Source of the DNA: Tenrec ecaudatus | Taxonomy: Eukaryota > Chordata > Mammalia > Afrosoricida > Tenrecidae | Direction of reading: 5' to 3' | Assembly: GCF_050624435.1 (NCBI RefSeq) | Contig: NC_134540.1 | Span: forward strand, 106,111,739 to 106,175,738 | DNA: 64,000 nucleotides | Shown here: positions 20,450 through 32,694 of the stretch, piece by piece | How positions within the stretch are numbered: the stretch's first letter is position 1 | How the letters are laid out: every line of letters begins with the position of its first letter | The notes under the pieces: generated by a model | Databases searched by the model: none | What the model was told of the DNA's origin: nothing | Seen by the model: only the letters and a program-made list of their open reading frames with translations | Position numbers and translations under genes: made by a program

Positions 20450-21739
20450 TTAGCGGCCATTGAGCAGGACAGCTGCCCGAGCAAGAGCAAAAAAACAAGC
20501 CACAAAACGTGGTCCTGCTCCTTCCTGGTGATTCAGTTGCAGATCAGACCACTGTGGTTTATTAACTGATTTTCATTGATCGATCTGGGAAGGAGCTCCC
20601 TGTGCCTTTCTTCCCACTCTGAGCCGGGCAGCTTCCCTGAAACCTGTTCAGCAGGATAGAAACACTCCCACTTCCACGGGCGAAACCAGGGTGGTAACTG
20701 GTGTGGAAATTGGTACGACAACACATCAGGTGCCCGGCCCAGAGTCGAGGCTGAGACCTCTGCGTGGGAGGCAGGAATTCTTTGTCCATGCTTTTTAATT
20801 GCTCCATAGAGTTTCTTGGCTTTAATCTGCCCCCCCCCAATAGTCTCATTGCAAGATAATTCACATATCATACACTTCCATAATTCAGTCGTATTTTAAA
20901 ATAGCTGTATATACATCACCATATTCAGTTGTAATGCATCCTCCCCCCTACTGTATTCATTATTTGCCCCCAAATCCCCTCAACCTCCCTCTTCTGTATC
21001 CAAGATAAGCTATTACATCAATTATTGTCTCTGTATGTCTGCACCTTATGTGCATCATCAGCTAGGAAACATTATATCAAATATATATATATGTATATAT
21101 ATATTTAAGGAAGAAAAGAAAGAACCCTGGCAATATTAAATAAGCCAGAGAGAAAACCTGTTGAGAAAAACAAGAAATATTTAAACCTGGAACAAATCCA
21201 GAATGGGTCAAGATGGCGATCAAATGATAATATCATACTGAAGTTGCTCCGCCATGATCAAATTGACAACCATCTCTCTCTGCTAGCAAGGTTATTCAAG
21301 TCCCTAGACTGTGAGCCGAGGAGATGGGCCAGAGGCTTAGTCCACCTAGCTTCTGCGGGTGGATTTGGGGCTCCCAGTGTCCTTCCTAGCCTTCTTAAAA
21401 GTGGGTGTTCACAATTTAAGCTCTACTTCTTTTCCCTTCATTGAATTTTGGATTTTGTTATTTCTCCTCTTAGAAGGCAGGAATTCTATGCTAAACCTCT
21501 ATTACCTCAAAAAAAAGTTATCATTACAAAGCCATACAGTCATCGCCAGTACAAAATGCAAGTTTTCCTTCCTAAATAGCAAAAGAGACAGGCCCAAAGG
21601 AGGGCTTCCAAATACAAGCAACTTAAACTCATAAAACCGCGCACTACAATGGGCGAGCCTTATCATGGACCAATGTGACTTACACATGTCTCAGAACAGC
21701 TGTCCATAAATACCAGGGAAATTACCTCGTAGTCTGTGG
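20450..21739. other. Unassigned, partly AT-rich
   Basis: 20870-21110 is AT-rich with ATATATATAT runs (21078-21105) and may be an old L1 3' region. The rest shows nothing recognised. Confidence 0.35.
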
Positions 21740-22318
21740 ACATCTGAAACCATTAAAACAAACTATGAAAACAATGTCAATCCCATCTGTGCTCCAATGT
21801 TCATTGCAGCACAGTTCACAATTGAAAGGAGTTGGAAGCAACCCAAATTTCCATCAACTGACGATTGGATTAAAAGCTGTGGTATATACATACAATGGAG
21901 TACTATGCATTGCCAAAAAGCAGTGATGAACGTATGAAGCACATCGCTGCATGGGAAGAACTGGAGGAAATCATGCTAAGCGAAGTAAGTCAGGCATAGA
22001 AAGACAAGTACAACATGAGCCCACTGAGGTAAGAATAAAAATTTTTTAAAAAGCAAAAGGGGCATAGGGAAAAAGCTACTGTACACAAACATTCTTGGGG
22101 TGAAGACCATGTAATATGGCAGGGACCAGATCAAATCCAGGGATGCACATGGTAGACAACTGGGGAGGAGATGGGAAAGGGGCAAAAAAAAAGGAGGAAA
22201 ATAAGGAAGAAATGGGTAGCGGGGGCATGGGGCGCTAACCCACCCAAGGGGAGGGTATTGTTTATATCTCCACAGGGAAAGAGGGACCAGACTTCAACCT
22301 TAATACTAAAAAAAAAAA
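21740..22318 (+). mobile_element. L1 LINE 3' end
   Basis: Carries the end of L1 ORF2: GTGCTCCAATGTTCATTGCAGCAC, then GGAAGCAACCCAAATTTCCA, GGTATATACATACAATGGAG and ATGCTAAGCGAAGTAAGTCAG in the usual order. A G-rich 3' UTR and an A-tail at 22307-22318 follow. ORF2 is truncated and carries stops. Confidence 0.85.
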
Positions 22319-23305
22319 GTCCACATGGAAGAAGCAACCAGCCTGTGTGATCACAAGCTTCCAAAGGGATCAGTTATCAAGCATCAAGGAACAAAAAATC
22401 CTATCATTGGCTGCACACCTCCATGATAAGATTGCTGAGGACAAATGGGTGCATAAGCAAATGTGGCAAAGAAAGCTGATGGTGCCCAGATATCAAAAGG
22501 TATAGCATCTGGGGTCTTAAAGGCTTGAAGGTAAACAAGTGGCCATCTAGCTCAGAAGCAACAAAGCCCACATGGAAGAAGCACACCAGCCTGTGCGATC
22601 ACGAGGTGTCGAAGGGATCAGGTATAAGGCAACATCAGAACAAAAAAAATCTTACCATAGTGAATGAGGGGGGAAGTTCAGAGTGGAGACCCAAAGCCCA
22701 TTTGTCGGCCACTGGAGATCCCCTTGCAGAGGGGTCTAGGGTTGGAGATGAGTCAGTCAGGGTGCGATGTATCACTGATGAAGAATACAGTTTTCCTCTG
22801 CTTCCTTCCCCCCACCCCCTCTGCTGACTATCATGATCTGAATTCTACCTTGCAAGTCTGGCTAGACCAGAGGATGCACACTGGTACAGATAGGAGCTGG
22901 AGGCACAGGGAATCCAGGACGATGATACCTTCAGGACCAGGGGTATGAGTGGGGATACTGGGAGGGTAGAGGGAGAACAGGTTGGAAGAGGGAACTGATT
23001 ATAAGGATCTACATGTGACATCCTCCCTGAGGGACAGACAAAAGAAAAGAGGGTGAAGGGAGGCATCGGACAGGGCAAGATATGACAAAATAATAATTTA
23101 TAAATTATCAAGGGCTCATGAGGGAGTGGGAAGTGGGGAAGGAGGGGAAAAAAACGAGGACCTGATGCCAAGGGCTTAAGTGGAGAGCAAATGCCTTGAA
23201 AATGATGAGGGTAATGAATGTACAGATGTGCTTTACACAATTGATGTATGTATGGATTGTGATAACAGTTGTATGAGCCCCTAATAAAGCATTTTTTTAA
23301 AAAAG
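22319..23305 (+). mobile_element. Family B copy
   Basis: Starts in the first internal tandem unit (CCACATGGAAGAAGCAACC), goes through the second, and ends GAGCCCCTAATAAAGCATTT plus A-tail. It directly follows the L1 A-tail, so it may have inserted there. Confidence 0.85.
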
Positions 23306-23324
23306 AAAAGAATGTCAATCCATC

Positions 23325-23700
23325 TCATTGAGGGCCTTCCTCTTTTTTTGCTGCCCCTCTACTTTACCAAATAGTACCATATACACCTGAGTCCAAGTCA
23401 ACCTGATATTAGCCGAGGCAGCTGATTTTGCCAGAAAAACTGCATTAAAAATATGCTGAAAAACTCAGCTTATACCTGAGTATATCTGGTATGTCCTTCT
23501 TCAGGGACTGAGTCCTGCTCTTCACACGTCCAAAGTATGCGGATGGAATCTCACCGTGCTTGCTTCCAAGGAGCACTATGGCTGTACTTCTTCCAAGACA
23601 GAATTACTTGTTCCTCCTGCAGTCCAAAGTAATTTGGACTCTTTGCCAACACTGTAATTCAAATGCAGCAGTTCTGCTACTTAGAAGCTCTTCATTCGTA
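23325..23700 (-). mobile_element. RTE LINE 3' fragment split by a MITE
   Basis: Reverse RTE end. The shared sequence CTACTTTACCAA is parted from CTTCTTCAGGGACTG by a 117-bp insertion (23375-23491), as comparison with 5742-6115 shows. Confidence 0.65.
23375..23491. mobile_element. 117-bp MITE with TACCA termini
   Basis: Left end TACCATATACACCTGAGT; right end, complemented, TACCAGATATACTCAGG. The inverted ends plus the uninterrupted RTE copies elsewhere in the window define it as an insertion. It contains a TATTAGCCGAGGCAGCTGAT block. Superfamily not certain. Confidence 0.6.
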
Positions 23701-23934
23701 ATTTTCTCAGGCGTGGACTGCCCCTCCCTCTTCCTAGCCTGCCATCGTCTGGAAGGTCCACGGAAACCTGTACATCACAGGTGACCCTGCAGGAATTTGG
23801 AACCCTGCTGGCATAGCTTCCAGCAGCAGAGCAGCCTGTCGGTCAGTCACCATATTTGGACAAACTGATGGACAAGTAATAGAGGCTCTAGTACCCTTAG
23901 GCAATCATTGTCTCTTTGGCATTGATGGACTCAT

Positions 23935-24115
23935 AGGGATAACAAGTAGAACAAGGGTTTCAGGGGGTGGGGGTACAGTGGTGGGGGGGTTGTTTAAAAG
24001 GGAGACGATGTCAAGGAGTCCAGGAAGAAAACGAATGTTTTGAACCTGATTGCTTGCCATGATTGAACTGTGACATGATGCATGTATTCACTCCCAATAA
24101 ATAAACAAACAAAAA
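23935..24115 (+). mobile_element. Ancient relative of family B, 3' end
   Basis: GATGTCAAGGAGTCC, GAATGTTTTGAACCTGATTG and a final CTCCCAATAAATAAAC follow the family B 3' plan with heavy divergence. Confidence 0.5.
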
Positions 24116-26245
24116 GATTTAAGTCCTCATAAAAACTGCTGTACTTTTTCACCACTCCCGTAGCTTGCAGGCCTTTGAGGATGGGAAGTTTCATATAGTA
24201 TGTCCTCCACTCCCGTAACACCGCCACCATGAATGAGGGTCAGTACTTGCGTGCTCACACTCGAGCCACTTGAGGCTAGACAACTTTAAGTACCTTGTCC
24301 AAGTTTCACATGAAAAAGCATCACAACTGGCATCCCGGATCATCTCTGGCTGAGAAGAGTTCAGTGCAACACCAACAGGGAGGTGAGCAGAAGGTGGGCA
24401 ACGGAGGCATAAAAGGACTTTCACCTCACCACCAACCCGTAAAACCTTCATAGACTACTGCAAGGAAGTAAAACCAGGCCTGGCTTTATGCGCGTACCAT
24501 TGGCTCAGTCGCACAGGGCCACCTGTTCAGAGGGCTCTGTGCTTGGGCTAATGCTCTGCTGCCACCATTTTGATATTCCTAATAATTTCACGTTTGAATT
24601 TGCATTTGTAAATTAAGTCCCGTGGGAGAACGGATCACGCGTGTGTGTAGGGGCAATCACACACCATGGACATTCTGTGGCCATTCCTTGCAACCCCATT
24701 CACATATAGTACCGTGATGCTCAGCACTCGGATGGGCCCCAGTGTGTGCCCCAAGGGGGCTTGTTCCATCTCTAACTGAGTGAGCGCGAGCGCTGTCGGG
24801 CCTGAGAGGCCAAACTGTTCACTGGAACCAGAACCTGCCTAGAATGTAGAAAGAAAGCACTACATTCTAAGAACCACAAGCAACTAAGATATCTTATCAT
24901 GCCCTCTATAGCTTGTGTTACCACCCTGTGTTGGCCAATAGGGCAATCTGTAGCTCCTTTTCCTTTTCCTGACTTATCAGTAAGGCCAAGGTTGGTCCAG
25001 CGTGCTAATAAGATGCGTGTGGAGAGGTGGGGGTGGGAGGTGAATGCTCTATGATCTTCTGATTAAGTCTCAGTCTTACAGTGAGCCTGTGTCCCTGGGG
25101 TGTGACCCTGGGGCACAACCCGCCTGGACCAAGAAAGTGAAATAACAACTGTTGCGTTAGCTTCTGTACCTCGTTCTGCTAGGAACAACATGCACATTCA
25201 AGTAAGAACCACGATGTACGAATTACGTGGTTTTGCATAGGAGTTCAATGTACTTAGTTTGTATTTAATGCTGGTGGCACAAAGGATAAAGATGAACAGG
25301 GGACCCCTGCTCCCACACTTCCACCAGGCAGTGTGGGAAAAGCCCGGCACCCATCACTCCCGGAGTCGCAAAAAGAGAGCGGGGCTGGTTCCCAATCGGC
25401 AGCCTTTCTTAGATCAGATAAGGGAGCGCACAAGCAAACCCAGACACCCAGAGTGCCAGGCAGGCTGCTAAAGAGGGTCACTGTTTTCTGGGAATAAGAG
25501 GGCCCTCCTGGAGCAGGAGCGCTCCAAGGGGACTAGATATCGCTGCACACAACCAGAGAGATCACTCCCTGGGAGACCCACCCTGGAACAACCCCCACAC
25601 TTTCACGAGTTTTATGTCCAGGGCCACGGTTTCTGCCCTCTGCGCCCGGCAGGGGGAGGGGAATACAGGGGGACTCTGCTCCCCTTTGAGCCCAGGCGAC
25701 ATAGTGGGTGACATAGTCCCACAGTCAGCACCATGAAGCCACCAGACGCTCGGTGGGAGCAAGGCTACAGTTTCCACTCCTGTGTGGCTGCATGGTCTCA
25801 GAAACCCACAAGGCCAAACTGCCTCTGTGAGGTGGAAAGGAGTCGATGGGCGTGGGTTTGAGATTTTCTGTCTGCTCTGCCCTCCAGGAAAATGACTTTT
25901 CTGGAACCTTCCCAGAGGAACGGCCCCCGTCCCTTCCACCCTCCTGTCTCCCCCGGGCAGGGTCTCCAATCAAGAGAAGTTCCAGGACATTTCTCAGCAG
26001 GCCCCAAGGTGAAGGAAAATCAAAGCTGCTCTAGGTTTTGTCTCCTCTCCCTTTGCCCACAGAGCAAGTGGAGCCGAGCATCCGCATCAAAATACAGTGT
26101 GGGATGGTGATGGCAGGTTGCCCTGGAAACGTGATGTCAGGAAGAAAAGCTCCACATCCATCAGGCAGTCCTCACCAGGCTCCCGTCCTATAGCGTGACC
26201 TTGGACGATGCACACACGTGTGTAACTAGAACTATGTGTGATGGA

Positions 26246-26279
<34 letters not shown>

Positions 26280-26389
26280 ACATGTGAGAATGTGTGTATC
26301 TCAATCTTATAAGGGGAGGATAAAACTAGCAAATTGATTGTTATAAACACCACTGACAAGTTTGACACATCCAAGTCCCCCTTTGGGGA
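24116..26389. other. Repeat-poor sequence
   Basis: The longest stretch without recognised elements. 25290-26100 is moderately GC-rich with many overlapping open frames of 60-135 codons on both strands, none resembling a known protein. A (TG)n tract lies at 26249-26277. Confidence 0.45.
26249..26277. repeat. (TG)n microsatellite
   Basis: About 14 TG units. Confidence 0.95.
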
Positions 26390-26745
26390 CCTAATATAGA
26401 TATCGTATCATGGCATAGTTCAATCGCAATAAGCAGTAGTGTACAATTCCTACCACAATCCGCTTCAAAACTCTCTTCCTTCTTGAACTCCTTGATATCA
26501 GCTCCCCTTGACCCCCTTACTCCACTGTGTCCCCCAGGAACCCTTACACTACTTGCTGCCTCTAGACGGTCATCAATCTCAAATTCTATTGGCTAGATCC
26601 CCCCCTCCGCCAGCCCCACTCCTGCATCACTCCTGCATCAGGCACACTTCTTTATGAATCCGTGTCTAATGTTGTCACGTTTCTTTATGAACACATTTAT
26701 CATTTTGAGACCGTGAGGCTCATATAATCATTTAGTGAGACACGT
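26390..26745 (-). mobile_element. Ancient relative of family B, 3' end, reverse
   Basis: The complement of the same landmarks as 23935-24115 (CTCCTTGATATCAGCTCCCC, CTTCAAAACTCTCTTCC) in reverse order. Heavily diverged; boundaries approximate. Confidence 0.45.
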
Positions 26746-27000
26746 GTATCGTGACCCTTGTCACAACACAGCAATTCCCATCAGCGTTACTCATTTACTG
26801 CCTTGTTTCTCTCCTCCTGCTGGCCTCCGTGGCATGCCTTTGCTTAGATGGGTCCACTAAGGAGGTTGAGTCATCCTGCAGCTATGAGAAGTTCACAGCC
26901 TGCTTCCCCGCAGCGGTTCCTTTTTCAAGAAATCAACATGCCAAACAGTCGCCTGAGCACATAGAGAAGAACGGTACTGAGTACAGTTGATCTTTACACC

Positions 27001-27145
27001 AAAACCCCAAACCCAAACTCACTGCCATCAAGCCAATTCTGGCTCCTGGCAACCCTGTAGGCCAACATCGAACTGTCCCTGTGGGTTTCTGAGACTGTAA
27101 CTTGTTATGGGAGTAGAAAGCCTCATCTTTCTCCTAGTTGATCTT
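27001..27145 (-). repeat. AfroSINE, head missing
   Basis: Reverse copy cut at TCTTTCTCCTAG before the tRNA head. Starts AACCCAAACTCACTGCCATC. Confidence 0.8.
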
Positions 27146-27919
27146 TATAGACGCCTGCAAATTTTCGTATGAATTCTGCATTTTACACCATTCGTAATAT
27201 AAAGCACGGAGGGAAATCTAGTCTTAAGAGATTTGGATATATAAAAGTTATGTCACTGGTATGTCTAATGATATGCCTGCTACTTTTTGCCCCTACACCC
27301 AGAAGATGGGGCACTACATTGTTTCCACTCTGACACAGTTCCATTTACACGAAATGTATCCATTTTGCTAGGTGACATTGCCTGTCCGGAGGGAGCCGGG
27401 TGTGGACAATCCTAGGTGATTCTAGAACAGGCGTTTAAATGATATTCCTAAGGATTTTTGCTGAAAACAGGGAAGAGAAAGATGATTGGCCAGGTCCCTT
27501 CATGCTGTTCTGCTAGCCTTCTCCCCCACCCACCGCCACCCACCCTTTAAAGACTAGCAAACCATTCAGCAGTCAAAGTTATAGAATTAAAGAGGTGGCC
27601 TCTCCCCTTCACAAGATTTGTCTGCAATGCCAAATATCTGTGAATCCGAGCTCAGGTGGTGGTGGCTGGTGAAAAACGTGCGGTTACATCAGAGGTGGGG
27701 AGCAGTTGCCTTTGAAATCGTCAACACCAACGACCATCAAGGAAGCTGTTCCAGCCGCCACATTAGGGGTGAGTTCATTAAATGGCTGGCCAGATAAAAA
27801 AAGGTTAATTTTTAAATCGACACGTTTGTATGGCCCTGGGATGATGCTATAAATAGCCAATGGCCCTTGAGAGAAAAAAAATTTCCCCACCCTTGATTTA
27901 GATTCAATAAGCTCTTGAA

Positions 27920-27956
<37 letters not shown>

Positions 27957-28690
27957 GTTAATGTTTCTTCGCTAATGTTCTAAGGAGGGAAAAAAAAAAA
28001 AAGAACAATGAGCTTGAGCTTACATGCCAGAGAGGTAGGACGCTGGTCTTTATTCTGCCTTTAATTGACTTCCTGCTAATCACATCACCCCTGGAGCCTG
28101 TCTCACAATTAAACAGGAGTAGGGGAAATTAGGCCATTTGCTTAATTCCTAGATTCTTAAAATGATATTAATAATGAGTCGATTTAAGGAAGTGTTAAGA
28201 GGATTTTGTCATCATTTTAGAAAGCGAGAGGTTGTTTCATAGTGGAATGCTGGCTTAACTTACCTTTTAAAATCTATATGGGAAAAAAATCTATATGGGA
28301 TTTTCCCAGCTGAATAAACCTGTTAGAAAACTTGAAACATACTTAAAGCACCGCTTCCATTTAGCGCATATTTACAAAGACATTAAACTATGTAGCAATA
28401 TTGTCTGGTTTACCATAGTGTTTCCTTTTCATGAAGTAAACCAATTGTAACTTTCAACAAATCATGAGCCATCCTTGGGAAGCCATGCACATATAGGTAT
28501 AGAAGATGATACTAAATTTGAACAGAATTAAATGTTACACACACCTCAGAAGTGGAGGCACAAAATCACATATAAACATACACTTCTTGGCTCACACGCA
28601 ACTTAGGGACTCGGGGAGCGGTGAACTCATGAGTTATGTATGTAAGATCATAATATGAATCATGATCGGGTTTAAACTTTATCATCAGGT
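27146..28690. other. Repeat-poor, AT-rich sequence with homeodomain-type sites
   Basis: No element recognised apart from (TG)n at 27922-27953. Around 28055-28190 there are TTTAATTGACTT, GCTAATCACA, CAATTAAACAG, GCTTAATTCC and TTAATAATGAG, a cluster of TAAT-core words with little CpG, as in developmental enhancers. Inference only. Confidence 0.4.
27922..27953. repeat. (TG)n microsatellite
   Basis: Sixteen TG units. Confidence 0.95.
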
Positions 28691-29339
28691 TCCAGCTTAG
28701 CTTTCTGGATTGCATGACACAGTCTTCCTAACCCATTTTACTCCAAAAAGAATAAAATACTTAGGAATAAATTGAGCAAAAGAAGTGTAAGACCTATAAA
28801 CTGAAAATGATGAAATATTGCTGAGGTTAATTCTTAAATATCTAAACAAAAGGAGATAAACTTTTAGAAGATTTGATACTGCCACGATGAGGAGTTCTTC
28901 AATGAATCTATAAACTCAGTGCAATCATTATCGAAGCCTTCCAGCCTAGTTGTTGTTTGTTTGGGGACCTGACAGGCATCCCCTACAGTTTACATGGAAA
29001 CCATTATCTATAGACAAAGCCAGAGCAAGCTGGGAAAAGAACAACGCTGGCAGACTTCCCTGATTTCAAAAACTATGATAAAATTATAGCAGTTGGACAA
29101 GTATGATATTAAAATGAGAACAGACGTGCAAATGAATGAAACAGAAGTGAAAATCGGGAAATAAGCCTTGATGTTGATGGCTATTGAAATTTGAGAAAGC
29201 ACCCATTGCAATTTTGGAGAAAAGTTTAGTCTTTTCCATAAATCATACTGGGACAACTGGATATCCAGCAAACTGTAAACTTTGGCCATCTCTCACACCA
29301 TGCACAAAAATTAAACCCAAAAGGAATCATAAGCCAAAA

Positions 29340-29512
29340 CCCATTGCCAAGAAGTGGCCTGATTCATAGCGATCCCCACTTAAGGTTTCTCCAAGGCTAT
29401 CAATCTGTACAAGAGCAGTTAACGTCATCTTTCCCCCAAGAAGCAACTGATGAGTTTGAACTGCCAACCTACACCTTCTAGTCCAATGCTTCCTAACAGC
29501 ACCACCGAGGTA
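29340..29512 (-). repeat. AfroSINE in L1
   Basis: Reverse copy, moderately diverged, immediately followed by another in the same direction. Confidence 0.7.
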
Positions 29513-29698
29513 AAGGCCATCAAGTCATTGCCGACTCATCGCAGCCCTAGAGGACAAAGGAGACTTGCCCCCGTGGATCTCTGAGATCGTGACTCTTTAT
29601 GGGAGCCCCATCGTTCTCCTCTGAGCGGCTGCTGGTTTCAAATTGCTGACCTTTGGGACTGTAGCCCACCTCACAACCACTGCACCACCAGGGCTCCT
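29513..29698 (-). repeat. AfroSINE in L1
   Basis: Reverse copy with a clean head complement CACTGCACCACCAGGGCTCC. Confidence 0.85.
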
Positions 29699-30149
29699 CA
29701 AAGACCTCATCACCTCCATCTATGAACGAAAACAGTCCAACTTCTACAAGAGAACAGTGTGGTAAATGTGTGCGGTCTCAGAACAGGAAAAAGTTTCTTA
29801 GGAATGTCACTAAAAGCACCCATTGATAAAGTTGACTTTATCAAAAGCAAAAATGCTTGCACTTCAAGAGAGACTGTTAAGGGAAATAGAAAGCAGGCAT
29901 TGTGCTAGAGAAAATAGCTGAAGATAATATATCTGTTAATGAACTCATATCCAGAAAATACAAAGAACACTTTCAACTCAACAGTAAAACAAACAACCCT
30001 TCTGAAAACTGGACCAAAGATTTTAATGGACACTTCCCCTAAGAAGATATCTAAACAACAGCAACTAAACATTCATGCTCAGTAAACAAAGATGCTCGAT
30101 ATTACTAGTTGTTGGGAAAACGCAAATCAAAATCAAATGAGATCGTGCT

Positions 30150-30432
30150 GTTGTTATTGTGGGCCACTGAGTTGACTGGGACTCACTGCAGTGCCATGTG
30201 ACACGGCAGGTCAGTGACAGCCTGCGGTGTGTTAGGCCATCGACATCACAGAAGCACATTGCCAGGTCTCTTCTCCCAACCCCTAGAGACCCCACAGGTC
30301 AGGGTAGAACCACCCCTGTGAGTTTCTGAGACTCTAACTCATGGCCAGAATAGAAAGTGCCTGCTTTCTTCCTCTAAGAGTAGCTGAGGGTTTGAAACAG
30401 GTTCTTAACCAATCAAGGCACCACGAATGCAC
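30150..30432 (-). repeat. AfroSINE in L1, longer form
   Basis: Reverse copy whose left third includes TTGTTATTGTGGGCCACTGAG and an extra segment (30190-30270) before CACAGGTCAGGGTAGAACC. It possibly includes RTE-tail sequence. L1 resumes at about 30436. Confidence 0.65.
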
Positions 30433-30478
30433 CCAGAGATACCACTAGAATGGCTATTTTCTTCTTTAAAAAATACTG

Positions 30479-32672
30479 ACCTTGGTCTGAGGGGCCAGCC
30501 CCAATCCCCACTACATGGAGACCTGCTCCTTCCCCCAGATGAATTTATTTCAGAGGACAGCACTGAAGCTACAGTTCCCGGAGAGGGACATGTCTGATCA
30601 GAGCACATGGAAGCAAATGAAGGGGGAGGAAGAGAGAGTGGAGCACATCCTGGCCCACCAAGCCTTGAAGACGATATTCCCGCTCAGAGCAGCCAATCCA
30701 CAGAGAGGACCACATGGCTGTCCCCACTATGAGACACCACGTCCCTCATTGACCCATAGTCCCTCAGTCCCTGAGACACAGTGTGGGAATTGTGCCCAAT
30801 CTGACCCCCCCACATCAAGGCAAAATAGGCATGCAACAGAACAGCAAGAGGAACAGAGCAATAAAGTCCCCAGGGAATACCAAATATAGACTTTGGGGCC
30901 AGGGCTTGGTGCCCCATCAAACTCAACTCAACTAAAAAACACTCTTAAAGGCTAACGAACAGTCCTTGAACTAACTACAAGCTTTTCTTCTTGTTGTGTT
31001 TTTTTTCTCATTGTTTTGTTGTTGCTTTGTTGTATGTTGTTGCTTGGTTTTGCTCTGTCTTGTTTTTGTGCATGTTATTATCTCCACAGGTCTGTCTAAA
31101 AAAGATAGGCTGGATGAACAATCTGGTGGAAAAAACAACGGGACTGACGGTTCTGGGGGGACATGGTGAAGTGGGAGGTGGGGGGATAGGTAGTGGTGTT
31201 AACAAACCCAGGGACAAAGGAACAAGAAGTGATCCAAATCGGTGGAGAGGAGGGTGTAGGAGGCCTGGTAGGGCATGACCAAGGGTAATGTAACCCAGAG
31301 GAATTACTGAAACTCAAATGAAGGCTGAGCATGATAGTGGGACAAGAGGAAAGTAAAAGGAAATAGAGGAAAGAGCTAGGAGGCAAAGGGTGTTTATAGA
31401 GGTCTAAATATAGGCATGTGCATATGCAAATATATTTATATATGAGGATGGGGAAATAGATCTATGTGCATATATGTTTAGGTTTAGTATTAAGGTAGCA
31501 GATGGACATTGGGCCTCCACTCAAGTACTCCCTCAATGCAAGAATACTTTGTTCTAGTAAACTGGCATTCCATGAAGCTCACCTTCCCGACATGATCAAT
31601 GGCTGAAGACAAATGGGTGCATAAGCAAATGCGGTGAAGAAAGCTCATGGTGCCCGGCTATCAAAAGATATAGCATCTGGGGTCTTAAAGGCTTGAAGGT
31701 AAACAAGTGGCCATCTAGCAGAGAAGCAACAAAGCCCACGTGGAAGAAGCACACCAGCCTGTGTGATCACAGGTGTCAAAGGGATCGGTTATCAGGCATC
31801 AAAGAGCAAAAATTCATATCATTGTGTGCTCATCGCCATGATAAGATCGCTGAAGACAAATGGGTGCATAAGCAAATGTGGTGAAGAAATCTGACTGTGT
31901 CTCGCTATCAAAAGATAGCGCATTTGGGGTCTTAAAGGCTTGAAGGTAAACAAGCAGCCATCTAGCTCAGAAGCAACAAAGCCCACATGGATGCACACCA
32001 GCCTGTGCATTCATAAGGTGTTGAAGGGATCAGGTATCAGGCATCAAAGACAAAAAATCATATCATTGTGAATGAGGGGGTTAGTGGGGAGTGGAGACCC
32101 AAAGACAATTGGGCATCCCCTTATGGAAGGGTCACGGGGAGGAGCCAGTCAGGGTGCAGTGTAACAATGATGAAACATGCAACTTTCTTCTAGTTCCTAA
32201 ATGCTTCCTCCCCCACCCCACTATCATGATCCCAATTCTACCTTACAAATCTGGATAGACCAGAGGATGTACACTGGTACAGACAGGAACTGGAAACACA
32301 GGAAATCCAGGGCAGATGATCCCTTCAGGACCAGTGGTGATACCGGATGGGTGGGGTTGAAAGGGGGAACAAATTAAAGGGATCTACATATAACCTCTTC
32401 ACTGGGGGATGGACAACAGAAAAGTGGGTGAAGGGAGACGTCAGACAGTATAAGATATGACAAAATAATAACTTATAAATTATCAAGGATTCATGAGGGA
32501 GAGGGAAGCGGGGGGGGGGGAAAGGAGCTGATGCCAGCGGCTTAAGTGGAGAGCAAATGTTTTGAGAATGATGAGGGCAATGAATGTATAAATGTCTTTA
32601 TACAATTGATGTATATATGGATTGTGATAGGAGTTGTATGAGCCCCTAATAAAATAATTTTATAAAATTGAA
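30479..32672 (+). mobile_element. Near-complete family B retroposon
   Basis: About 2.2 kb and the longest copy here. In order: module E (to about 30985) with an open frame at 30515-30889; a T/G-rich stretch (30986-31090); a purine-rich part; an AT block (31425-31445); two internal tandem units of 247 bp (from 31602 and 31849); a conserved 3' half; and GAGCCCCTAATAAAATAATTTT with a weak A-tail. No endonuclease or reverse transcriptase is encoded, so it depends on another element's machinery. It may correspond to AFRO_LA in repeat libraries; not checked. Confidence 0.8.
31602..32080 (+). repeat. Internal tandem duplication of family B
   Basis: Two units start with GCTGAAGACAAATGGGTGC at 31602 and 31849 (period 247) and each contains GGGGTCTTAAAGGCTTGAAG, a CATCTAGC...AGAAGCAACAAAGCC run and CATATCATTGTG. 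The copy at 22319-23305 also spans both units, so the duplication belongs to the family and not to this copy. Confidence 0.85.
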
Positions 32673-32694
32673 TGTTAATGTTTTTGTTTGTTTG

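Larger units (their letters stand above)
28695..30478 (+). mobile_element. L1 LINE ORF2 3' region, interrupted by three AfroSINEs
   Basis: Ordered L1 landmarks: AAAGAATAAAATACTTAGGAA, GGGACAACTGGATATCCAGCA, CTGGACCAAAGA, CGCAAATCAAAATCAAATGAG, and GAGATACCACTAGAATGGCT after the last SINE. All frames are broken; an older copy than the one at 21740. The SINEs at 29340-29512, 29513-29698 and 30150-30432 and the family B copy at 30479 are later insertions. Confidence 0.75.

Noticed and set aside
22845-23318. 157-codon minus-strand frame, with related frames in other family B copies (13922-14311, 17128-17409, 58973-59266)
   Set aside because: These are antisense to the A-tailed transcript of family B; the similarity simply reflects shared repeat ancestry. 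A consensus-based coding test would settle it.
31602-32080. CRISPR-like array
   Set aside because: Two 247-bp units inside a retroposon, in a mammalian genome; no short repeats with unique spacers.
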